Source of the DNA: JAZGDL01 sp036477795
Lineage (GTDB): Bacteria; Planctomycetota; Phycisphaerae; UBA1845
Length of the DNA: 17,138 nucleotides
Direction of reading: 5' to 3'
NCBI GenBank assembly: GCA_036477795.1
Contig: JAZGDL010000418.1
Span: forward strand, 1-17,138
The stretch's first letter is position 1; the number at the start of each line of letters is the position of its first letter. Below, in pieces: positions 1 through 5,866 of this stretch. The notes beneath the pieces were generated by a model. The model saw nothing but the letters and a program-made list of their open reading frames with translations, made no database searches and was not told the DNA's origin. Position numbers and translations under genes: made by a program.

Positions 1-271
1 GTCCGTTGGCGACGAAGTTGATGCCTTCGCTGGTGTTCTTGATGAAGGTCACCTCATCGGAATTGGCGTTGATCAAATCGGCGGCCAGCCGTCTGACGTG
101 CTCGGCGTGTTTGTAGAAACCGCCTTCGACGTAGCCGTTCTCCCGGGCCTGCTCAAAGTAAACTGCTGCCGCGTCGGACGCGCGTCTTGAGATGGGAGCG
201 ATGAACGCGTGGTTCTGAAAATTGTAGTTTCGCGTTACGGGAAACTCTTCGCGAAGGGCATTCCAATCCAT
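1..271 (-). CDS. Class V aminotransferase, N-terminal part (cut by window edge)
   Basis: The minus strand encodes 90 residues from an ATG at 271, open to the window edge, so the C-terminal part, including the PLP lysine, is not visible. The start reads MDWNALREEFPVTRNYNFQNHA and continues to TFIKNTSEGINFVANG. A short N-terminal helix, an 'N-Y-N-F-x-N-H-A' strand and the 'V-T-F-x-x-N-T-S-E-G-I-N' motif are typical of fold-type I, class V PLP enzymes (cysteine desulfurase, isopenicillin-N epimerase and relatives). The substrate cannot be told from this fragment. The start is supported by the onset of homology-like sequence. The ribosome binding site is weak (a GGGGA about 12 bases upstream). 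An extended -10 promoter lies about 60 bases upstream (334-342). Confidence 0.8.
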   Translation of the reverse strand, partial: MDWNALREEFPVTRNYNFQNHAFIAPISRRASDAAAVYFEQARENGYVEGGFYKHAEHVRRLAADLINANSDEVTFIKNTSEGINFVANG

Positions 272-320
272 GTCTTCATATCCCCGTGGCCCGGCGACGT
301 TGCCGGCCCGCCCAGGTCGG

Positions 321-335
321 ATCAAGCTACTTGAT
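321..335. promoter_or_regulatory. Small palindrome at the expected transcription start
   Basis: The arms ATCAAG (321-326) and CTTGAT (330-335) are separated by CTA. The site overlaps the -10 box and the expected +1 of the aminotransferase promoter, where a repressor site or a 5'-end RNA hairpin would act. The six-base arms are short, so chance is possible. Confidence 0.3.
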
Positions 336-342
336 TATATCA
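334..342 (-). promoter_or_regulatory. Extended -10 promoter for the aminotransferase gene
   Basis: On the minus strand this reads TGATATAAT, a perfect extended -10 (TGn plus TATAAT). No good -35 hexamer sits 15-18 bases upstream, as is common for extended -10 promoters. Transcription would start near 327 and give a leader of about 55 bases before the ATG at 271. A short palindrome (321-335) overlaps the expected start point. Confidence 0.6.
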
Positions 343-410
343 TCTTCGGTTTCCGAACGAGGTTTATGTACGGGGTATTATCCCGGCGTGTTCGAATGCC
401 CTCGCGATTT

Positions 411-442
411 AGTGCTGGTGCGAGAAAGTGCTGGTGCGAGAA
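411..442. repeat. 16-bp tandem duplication
   Basis: Two exact copies of AGTGCTGGTGCGAGAA lie head to tail at 411-426 and 427-442. The second copy runs into the hairpin at 433-456, so the first looks like a slipped duplication of the hairpin's left arm. Confidence 0.85.
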
Positions 443-456
443 TCCGTTCTCGCACC
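433..456. repeat. Hairpin repeat, CGAGAATCC family, copy 1
   Basis: Ten-base arms GGTGCGAGAA and TTCTCGCACC enclose TCCG. The core GAGAATCC-N-TTCTC is the same as in the hairpins at 535-558 and 10516-10539, while the outer stem bases differ. This suggests a repeat family that keeps its loop and pairing potential rather than its whole sequence. Confidence 0.75.
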
Positions 457-460
457 CCTA

Positions 461-521
461 TGTGGGACAGGCTTTCCAGCCTGTAATTTGACCGGTTACC
501 GGCTGGAAAGCCGATCCCACA
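461..521. repeat. Long imperfect hairpin repeat
   Basis: The 21-base arms at 461-481 and 501-521 pair at 19 positions; the mismatches are the two bases after TGTGGGA. The left arm starts TGTGGGACAGGCTTTCC and the right arm is its near complement. The loop is 19 bases. No coding potential is apparent. The length and near-symmetry fit a REP- or MITE-like intergenic repeat. Confidence 0.75.
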
Positions 522-534
522 CCGCCAGGAAGGA

Positions 535-563
535 GGACCGAGAAGGGATTCTCGGTCCAGCGT
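535..563. repeat. Hairpin repeat, CGAGAATCC family, copy 2 (reverse orientation)
   Basis: Positions 535-558 form a hairpin with ten-base arms (GGACCGAGAA and TTCTCGGTCC) and the loop GGGA. The whole 535-563 segment is the exact reverse complement of 10511-10539, 29 of 29 bases, about 10 kb away. Such identity between two intergenic places points to a dispersed, recently copied repeat. Confidence 0.85.
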
Positions 564-581
564 CGCGGGTCGCGGGTGGCT

Positions 582-672
582 CACCTCGTTTCGAGGTGGG
601 GGACACGATGATCCACGCGCCAACGTCGGACCTTGTCGCATCATCCAGCCCCCACCTTCAGAGAAGGCGGGG
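582..672. repeat. Overlapping hairpins upstream of the fusion gene
   Basis: Three pairings overlap here. CACCTCG/CGAGGTG (582-598) has a three-base loop. AGGTGGGGG (594-602) pairs with CCCCCACCT (649-657) and is extended inward by GATGAT/ATCATC (607-612 with 640-645). Ten-base arms at 650-659 and 663-672, with one mismatch, enclose AGA. These stems cannot all form at once. The segment continues the repeat-rich stretch from 411 and ends about 75 bases before the likely start codon of the next gene. Confidence 0.6.
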
Positions 673-749
673 CACCCCCGCCGAAAGTGCCACGTACCCG
701 GTCTGCGGAGCCCGTTGACGGCCGGCCCTGGGGCGGCGACCATCGGGTC

Positions 750-2447
750 ATGTCTGCCTGCACTATTGCATCACAAATGTTGCCCCGGCTTTACGAGGAC
801 GAACACTACGTCTTCTTGGCCAAGCCATCCGGCCTGAGCGTGAGTACGCCCGTGCGTGGTGTTGCCTGGGGCGTCGTAGAGGCCGTTGAGCGGCTGCAGG
901 CCGGCGGCGAGTACCGCGGGCTTCGGACGTGCTATCGGCTCGAGAAATACACTTCCGGTGTCCTGGGGTTGGCCAAGAGTGCACCGGCGGCGGAGAAGTT
1001 TCGCGAACTTGCCGAGGCTGACCGGGTGACGGCGCGATTCGTGGCGGTTGTGCGGGGCAAGCCCCAAACGGGTTCCCAGGGCGTCGGCCGCCGGGCGGGA
1101 GCCGATCCAGCGCCGGGTCGACGCGACACCACCACGGTTGAGGGGGCCGATGTGCGGGTGATGCGACAGCTCGGCGACCGTGGGTTGGTGCGCGTGACAT
1201 GCCGACACGTGCGTGGTTCGAAGGTGCGGGCCATCCTTCGAGGCGTGCATGCTCCGGTGCTGGGCGACGCACGGTTTGACCCCCGTCCCAATCGCAAGCA
1301 GTCGGGTCGATTTTACCTCCACCTGGAACGGCTCGAATTCGAGCATCCCTTTTCGGGCAAAATGGTGAGCGTGACCGCTGAGGTGCCTGGTTCTTTTGGT
1401 GCGGCCGTCCGGGCTGAAGCCCGCGGCTCGGAGCCTGGGGAGCAGTTGCTGGAAGGACATTTGGAGGTGGCGCTGGCGTCGCGCATGCCGTTGCTGCTGG
1501 ATGACGATACGAACACATACCGGCTGTTCAACGGAAAGGCCGACGGGATCTCGGGGCTGATCGCGGACAAGTACGCGGATGTGGTCATCGTTCAGACGCT
1601 GCAAGGGAAGTTCGATGGCGGAGACCGGACATTGCAACGTCTGGCAGCGTGGTATGGGCGGAGACTGGGTGCCCGGGCGGTCTACGCCAAGAACATTCCG
1701 CACGATCGAAGCGGCCCGCCGGGGGCGGACGGTGATGCGCGGTCCGGCCGATGCCAACCGGCGGCGACTGACTCACTCAAGGATCCCAAGCCGATATGGG
1801 GCCGGTCGACTGAGCCGGATGTAATGGTTCGTGAGCATGGCGGCAACTACCTGATACGGCCATATGACGGCTATCTAGCCGGGCTATTCCTGGACCAGCG
1901 TGAGAACCGACGGCTGATCGGTGAGCTGGCGGCCGGCCGGCGAGTGCTGAACCTTTTCGCGTACACTTGCAGCTTTTCCGTGGCGGCGGCTAAAGGCGGC
2001 GCCAAATCCACCGCCAGCGTGGACGTTGCCAGGAAGTTTCTGGAGTGGGGGAAACGGAATTTTGCCGCCAACGGCATAGCCCTGGATGATCACCGGTTCT
2101 ACTGCTCGGAGGTCTTCGACTATTTCAAGCGGGCCCGCCGCCAGGGGCATTGTTTTGACGTGATTGTGGTCGATCCGCCGACGTTTGGGCGCACGAAAAA
2201 GCCGCCGCGGACGTTTCAGGTGATCAAGGACATGGCCGGCCTGATCGAAGGGGCCCTGGGACTGTTGAGCGACGGGGGCTACATGCTGGTGTCAACGAAT
2301 CATCATATGTTGTCGGCTCGGTGGCTGCGGGAGCAGATCACGGCTGCGGCGGGCAGTCGCCCATTCAAGGTGACCGGCACACCCGACGCCCCGCCGGATT
2401 TCGCGGGGGCCCGCGACGCAGCCAAGTCAATCTGGGTGCAGTTCTAA
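750..2447 (+). CDS. Fusion: RluA-type pseudouridine synthase domain + RlmI-type rRNA methyltransferase
   Basis: The protein is 565 residues from the ATG at 750. Residues 10-210 resemble an RluA-family pseudouridine synthase: YEDEHYVFLAKPSGLSV near the N terminus, RLEKYTSG at 63-70, and HLERLEFEHPFSGK at 191-204. Residues about 240-565 form a SAM-dependent rRNA cytosine-C5 methyltransferase of the RlmI/RlmK kind: FLDQRENR at 380-387, the SAM-binding VLNLFAYTCSFSVAAAKGGA at 399-418, and VVDPPTFGR at 473-481. The family catalytic motif is RLDxxTSG; here the Asp is Glu65, so the first domain may bind RNA rather than catalyse. A Gly/Arg/Pro-rich stretch at 102-130 interrupts it. The frame stays open upstream to 633, but those 39 residues lie largely in repeat DNA. 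The ATG at 777 is a second start candidate; neither has a strong ribosome binding site. Confidence 0.85.
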   Translation: MSACTIASQMLPRLYEDEHYVFLAKPSGLSVSTPVRGVAWGVVEAVERLQAGGEYRGLRTCYRLEKYTSGVLGLAKSAPAAEKFRELAEADRVTARFVAVVRGKPQTGSQGVGRRAGADPAPGRRDTTTVEGADVRVMRQLGDRGLVRVTCRHVRGSKVRAILRGVHAPVLGDARFDPRPNRKQSGRFYLHLERLEFEHPFSGKMVSVTAEVPGSFGAAVRAEARGSEPGEQLLEGHLEVALASRMPLLLDDDTNTYRLFNGKADGISGLIADKYADVVIVQTLQGKFDGGDRTLQRLAAWYGRRLGARAVYAKNIPHDRSGPPGADGDARSGRCQPAATDSLKDPKPIWGRSTEPDVMVREHGGNYLIRPYDGYLAGLFLDQRENRRLIGELAAGRRVLNLFAYTCSFSVAAAKGGAKSTASVDVARKFLEWGKRNFAANGIALDDHRFYCSEVFDYFKRARRQGHCFDVIVVDPPTFGRTKKPPRTFQVIKDMAGLIEGALGLLSDGGYMLVSTNHHMLSARWLREQITAAAGSRPFKVTGTPDAPPDFAGARDAAKSIWVQF

Positions 2448-2608
2448 CGCGCACGCCTCCGCAATGCGGTACAGCTATTGCGAAGCAGGGTATTCACGCG
2501 GGCACCGTATCTGTAGTATGGTTCCAGGAGTTCTACCACGATCAAGTAAACGGTACGGATCATGACACGGTCACAAGTCACAATCACCCGAGACAAACTT
2601 GTCCGCGA

Positions 2609-2636
2609 AAGCCCACGGGTTGCAACCCGTGGGCTT
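2609..2636. repeat. Perfect 28-bp palindrome
   Basis: The sequence is its own reverse complement, centred at 2622/2623. Arms AAGCCCACGGGT and ACCCGTGGGCTT flank TGCA. As RNA it would make a 12-bp GC-rich stem with a four-base loop. It lies between the fusion gene (ends 2447) and argF (starts 2708). No T-run follows on the plus strand, so it is not a classic Rho-independent terminator. A dispersed intergenic repeat or a protein-binding site is equally possible. Confidence 0.8.
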
Positions 2637-2695
2637 AGGTGAGTTACATTGACAATCCCCGGTTCAACGGTCCGGAGCGCGTCGAACAAAACAAC

Positions 2696-2699
2696 GGAG
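2696..2699 (+). promoter_or_regulatory. Ribosome binding site that fixes the argF start
   Basis: GGAG lies eight bases before the ATG at 2708. The longer frame opening at a GTG (2639) has no such site and its first codon touches the palindrome, so 2708 is preferred. Confidence 0.7.
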
Positions 2700-2707
2700 C
2701 GGCATCA

Positions 2708-3634
2708 ATGGGTTCGGAGTCTAATAGTCGTCATCTCGTGTCCATGCTGGACCTCTCGGCGGACGAAATCAAGGATGTTCTGAAGACGGCGCAGGCGCTC
2801 AAGCAGCAACCTTCCAGCTATGACGACAGAATGAAGGGCAAGACGCTGGCGATGATCTTTCAGAAGCCGTCGCTGCGTACGCGGGTTTCGTTTGAGGCGG
2901 GCATGACCCAGATGGGCGGCCACGCCATTTACCTGGCCCCCGGCGACATCAGCCTGGGCAAGCGCGAGACCACCGAAGATATCGCCGTCGTATTGTCGCG
3001 GTATGTAGACATCATCATGGCCCGGGTCTTCGAGCATGAAATCGTCGAAGAACTTGCCGCTTGCGCCGATGTTCCGGTGATCAACGGGTTGAGCGATCTT
3101 GAGCACCCCTGTCAGGTGCTGGCGGACTTGCAGACCGTTCTGCAGCGCAAGAACAGGCTGGAGGGCGTGAAAGCCTGCTACATTGGGGACGGAAACAACG
3201 TGGCTCATTCGCTGATGTTCGGGGCGGCGCGGGTGGGCATGCATATGACCGTCATTACGCCACCGGGTTTTGAACCGAAGGAGGAGGTTACCGGCAAGGC
3301 AAAGGACGTTGGCGCTTCGACCGGGTCGAACATCACCGTCACCAACGATCTTGCTGCCGTCGCCGGGGCGGACGTGCTCTATACCGACGTCTGGGCCTCG
3401 ATGGGTCAGGAAAGCGAAGCGGAGGGTCGCAAGAAGACCTTTGCCGAGTATCGCATCGACGGCCACACCATGAAACTGGCCGATGCCGGCGCGATCATTC
3501 TGCACTGCCTGCCTGCCCACTACGGCGACGAGATCGACTATGCCACCTCGCGCACGCCCAACTCAGCTATTTTTGATCAGGCGGAAAACAGGCTGCACGC
3601 CCAGAAAGCATTGATGCTGCATCTGACCGCCTGA
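2708..3634 (+). CDS. argF: Ornithine carbamoyltransferase
   Basis: This enzyme transfers the carbamoyl group from carbamoyl phosphate to ornithine to give citrulline, in cytoplasmic arginine synthesis. The protein is 308 residues, the usual family length. The carbamoyl-phosphate motif FQKPSLRTR is at 51-59, HPCQ at 133-136, the ornithine-side DVWASMGQE at 227-235, and HCLPAH at 266-271. Two positions differ from the commonest bacterial forms: Gln52 where Glu is frequent before KPSLRTR, and Tyr272 where Arg often follows HCLPAH. All core residues (Ser-Leu-Arg-Thr-Arg, His-Pro-Cys-Gln, and the Cys268 position) are present, so activity is expected. The gene stands alone, with no other arginine gene in the window. 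A TTGACA box lies at 2649-2654 but no matching -10 was found. Confidence 0.93.
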   Translation: MGSESNSRHLVSMLDLSADEIKDVLKTAQALKQQPSSYDDRMKGKTLAMIFQKPSLRTRVSFEAGMTQMGGHAIYLAPGDISLGKRETTEDIAVVLSRYVDIIMARVFEHEIVEELAACADVPVINGLSDLEHPCQVLADLQTVLQRKNRLEGVKACYIGDGNNVAHSLMFGAARVGMHMTVITPPGFEPKEEVTGKAKDVGASTGSNITVTNDLAAVAGADVLYTDVWASMGQESEAEGRKKTFAEYRIDGHTMKLADAGAIILHCLPAHYGDEIDYATSRTPNSAIFDQAENRLHAQKALMLHLTA

Positions 3635-3651
3635 GGTGCGGCGCAGGTCAG

Positions 3652-3680
3652 TAGTACTCTGTCGCAGGTCAAATGATGGA
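3652..3680 (+). repeat. TAGTnCTCTGTC repeat, copy 1
   Basis: This 29-base segment, beginning TAGTACTCTGTC and containing TCAAATGA, matches 6608-6636 at 22 of 29 positions in the same orientation. It starts 17 bases after the argF stop codon. Both copies are intergenic. It appears to be a dispersed repeat of unknown role. Confidence 0.6.
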
Positions 3681-3776
3681 GCCCAAACAGTCGTCGGGTG
3701 GCATGGGTCCGCCACGTACATGGTTAGCGGTATCATTGCCGGATAGGTTTTCTGCTTGCCGTTGATGCTGCGCGGG

Positions 3777-4003
3777 CCGGCTTTAGCCGGTCAGCTCTTG
3801 CCACCGACTTCAGTCGGTGGAGGACGTTTGCTGTCACTTCCCCGAGGAGCCGGCTTCAGCCGGCTTTCCACGGGCACCCACTCGAAAAGCCCGGCTAAAA
3901 CCGGCTCCAGAAGCAGCAGGCAGAATCCCGGCGCGCGGGGACTAGCCGAACCTGTAACCACCAACTGAAGTTGGCGGCAAACCCCGGTCGGCTGAAGCCG
4001 ACC
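3777..4003. repeat. Cluster of six small hairpins, three in each orientation
   Basis: Each unit is a short perfect or near-perfect palindrome with a 2-base centre. The units are 3777-3790 (CCGGCT-TT-AGCCGG), 3801-3820 (CCACCGACT-TC-AGTCGGTGG), 3848-3865 (AGCCGGCT-TC-AGCCGGCT), 3891-3904 (degenerate, centre AA), 3958-3977 (CCACCAACT-GA-AGTTGGCGG, one mismatch) and 3986-4003 (GGTCGGCT-GA-AGCCGACC). The first three have centres TT or TC and the last three AA or GA, the complements, so the cluster flips orientation between 3865 and 3891. Stem bases co-vary between units, which argues that the hairpin shape is what is kept. The layout resembles REP/BIME-type clusters. Confidence 0.75.
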
Positions 4004-4177
4004 ACCAACCCCCGACGCCAATACCCGCTAAACACAAACTCCCCCACAGACGGCCCCGCGGTGTTTCTTGCGAGTCGCACGGGCATATCCCCGACCTGCC
4101 CATGCCACCCAACCCTCAATCGATCGGTGACGGAGTACCAGCGCCGCGTTTGGGGACAGCATTGAAACGGCCTGTGG

Positions 4178-5506
4178 CTAACGGAGCACGTGCTCGATTT
4201 CTCTGCGCAGCGGTTCGGTGGAAGCGTCATCGAGCTCGTAGCGCACGCGCATCGACGGCTTGTTGATCTTGAGCAACCGCCCCAGATCGATCGGCGTACC
4301 GATCAATACCAGGTCACAATCAGCCGCGTTGATAGTAGACTCCAATTCGGATATCTGCTTGCCGCCGTAACCCATGGCCGGAAGAACTTCGGTCACGTGC
4401 GTATACTTTTCGTAGATCTCGCGGATCGAGCCGACCGCGTAAGGCCGCGGGTCGACGATAGCGGCGGCGCCGTACTGGGTGGCGGCGATGTGACCGGCGC
4501 CTATCTTCATCTCGCCGTGGGTCAGTGTAGGTCCGTCTTCGAGGACCAGCACGCGTTTGCCCTCGATTCTCGCGGGCTCATCGACGGTGACCGGTGAATG
4601 GGCCCGGATGATCGTCGCATCCGGGTTGATGCGCCGGATGTTTTGTTCCACGGTGTCGACGTCTTGCGGAGCGGCGGTTCCCACCTTGTTGATCACCACC
4701 ACGTCGGCCATGCGGGCGTTGGTCTCCCCGGGGTAATAACGCAGCTCATGACCCGGGCGATGCGGGTCGGTAACGACCACGAAGAGGTCCGGTTTGAAAA
4801 AGGGCATGTCGTTGTTGCCGCCGTCCCAGAGGATGACGTCCGCCTCTTTTTCCGCCTGGCGCAGGATGCGCTCGTAGTCGATGCCCGCAAAGACCACGTT
4901 GCCCATGGCCACGTGTGGTTCGTACTCCTCGCGCTCTTCGATGGTGCAGTCGTGGTCGTCCATGTCTTGGATGGTGGCGAATCTCTGGCAAACCTGCTTT
5001 CTGAGATCGCCGTAGGGCATGGGATGGCGGACGGCGGCGACGCGTTTGTTCATGGACTTGAGTATTCGGGTCACGCGGCGCGAGGTCTGGCTCTTGCCGC
5101 AGCCGGTGCGCACGGCGCACACGGCGATGACCGGCAAGCTGGACTTGAGCATAGTGGAGGCGTAGCCCAGCATCCGAAAGTCGGCACCGGCGGCGTTGGC
5201 CACCGCAGCTTTGTGCATGACCTGCTCGTGAGGCAGATCAGAGTAGGCCATCGAGCACTCCCTCACACCATGCTTGGTGATCAGCTCGGCCAGCTCCTCC
5301 TCGGGGCGGATAGGTATGCCCGTGGGGTAGCGTTCGCCGGCTAACTCGGCTGGATACACCCGCCCGTCGATATCCGGAATCTGTGCGGCGGTGAAGGCCA
5401 CCACCTGATACTGCGGGTTGTTTTTGTAGTAGACGTTGAAGTCGTGAAAGTCGCGCCCGGCGGCACCGATAATAATCACTTTGGTGGATTGGTTCGAACT
5501 CATCAT
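4178..5506 (-). CDS. P-loop GTPase of the cyclic 2,3-diphosphoglycerate synthetase family
   Basis: The protein is 442 residues and related to COG2403-type predicted GTPases, whose characterised archaeal member makes cyclic 2,3-diphosphoglycerate from 2,3-diphosphoglycerate and ATP. A Rossmann-like N terminus (VIIIGAAGRDFHDFN, 10-24) precedes a P-loop at 131-140 (AVRTGCGKSQ). DGGNND follows at 228-233, and VVINKVG at 270-276 stands in the place of NKxD. The C-terminal third has LVLIGTPIDLGRLLKINKP at 399-417. No membrane segment or signal peptide is seen. Whether the bacterial protein makes the cyclic compound is not known from sequence. Two adjacent ATGs (5506 and 5503) follow a GAGGGGAG ribosome binding site; the second has slightly better spacing. 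A possible -10 lies at 5531-5536. Confidence 0.8.
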   Translation of the reverse strand: MMSSNQSTKVIIIGAAGRDFHDFNVYYKNNPQYQVVAFTAAQIPDIDGRVYPAELAGERYPTGIPIRPEEELAELITKHGVRECSMAYSDLPHEQVMHKAAVANAAGADFRMLGYASTMLKSSLPVIAVCAVRTGCGKSQTSRRVTRILKSMNKRVAAVRHPMPYGDLRKQVCQRFATIQDMDDHDCTIEEREEYEPHVAMGNVVFAGIDYERILRQAEKEADVILWDGGNNDMPFFKPDLFVVVTDPHRPGHELRYYPGETNARMADVVVINKVGTAAPQDVDTVEQNIRRINPDATIIRAHSPVTVDEPARIEGKRVLVLEDGPTLTHGEMKIGAGHIAATQYGAAAIVDPRPYAVGSIREIYEKYTHVTEVLPAMGYGGKQISELESTINAADCDLVLIGTPIDLGRLLKINKPSMRVRYELDDASTEPLRREIEHVLR

Positions 5507-5530
5507 CTCCCCTCTACATCACCGGGCGCC

Positions 5531-5557
5531 AATATACAGTACTTATCCGAGCCCCAA
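5531..5557 (-). promoter_or_regulatory. Possible promoter of the GTPase gene
   Basis: The minus strand reads TATATT (5531-5536, five of six to the -10 consensus), and TTGGGG (5552-5557) lies 15 bases upstream. The -35 is weak and the spacing short. The -35 candidate lies inside the left arm of the hairpin repeat at 5549-5602. Transcription would begin about 20 bases before the start codon. Confidence 0.35.
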
Positions 5558-5602
5558 GCGCCAGCGCGGGGTCTGCCAACCCGTCGCTTGCGCTCCGGGC
5601 TC
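5549..5602. repeat. Imperfect long hairpin repeat
   Basis: The 23-base arms at 5549-5571 and 5580-5602 pair at 18 positions around an 8-base loop. The right arm reads CCCGTCGCTTGCGCTCCGG and the left is its imperfect complement. It sits about 45 bases upstream of the GTPase start codon. The arm sequences look like dispersed intergenic repeat DNA rather than a terminator, as no T-run follows. Confidence 0.65.
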
Positions 5603-5866
5603 TGATCGGAGTTGCACGTTTGCCCACGGTCACTTAGCCGGTCAGCATGGTCAACAATTGGACCTGCATAGGCGCAATACCGCAAATGGCGGCGGCTCAC
5701 AGATCCACCGTTGATATGTCGGTATTCGACCGGCCGTTCTAGCGAAAATCGGGCGCGGATGCCAAACCGACCTACTCAGGTCCGGCGGGCGGATGCGACC
5801 GATATCCTTCGGCGCCACCATGCGCCCGGCATAAGCCGTGGGGCGAAACCCGACCTCACAAACACA
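5603..5866. other. Gene-free stretch between redoxin and GTPase genes
   Basis: Together with the repeat and promoter above, 5507-5866 makes a 360-base gap. In the part listed here I see no gene, no strong hairpin and no terminator. The frame crossing it on the plus strand is the antisense of the redoxin gene. Confidence 0.5.

Larger units (their letters stand above)
3635..4177. other. Gene-free 543-base region with repeats
   Basis: No convincing gene is seen between argF (plus) and the convergent GTPase gene (minus). The region holds the repeat at 3652-3680, a small GTGGC/GCCAC hairpin (3698-3715) and the six-hairpin cluster at 3777-4003. Short frames across the cluster translate to low-complexity sequence and are artefacts of the repeats. 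No Rho-independent terminator with a T-run was found for either converging gene. Confidence 0.6.

Noticed and set aside
391..397. TTCGAAT resembling a tRNA T-loop
   Set aside because: The flanking five-base arms do not pair and no acceptor or anticodon stem could be drawn.
633..749. N-terminal extension of the RluA/RlmI fusion frame
   Set aside because: The 39 extra residues overlap intergenic hairpin DNA (650-672) and show no family-like sequence; the ATG at 750 (or 777) fits the domain start better.
2609..2636. Rho-independent terminator
   Set aside because: The stem is strong but no T-run follows on the plus strand.
3777..4003. CRISPR or tRNA cluster suggested by repeated palindromes
   Set aside because: Units differ in sequence, spacing is irregular and no cloverleaf or fixed repeat is present.
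4598..5344. Plus-strand frame (248 codons) opposite the GTPase gene
   Set aside because: Antisense shadow of the conserved P-loop protein; His/Val/Gly-rich and without domain features.
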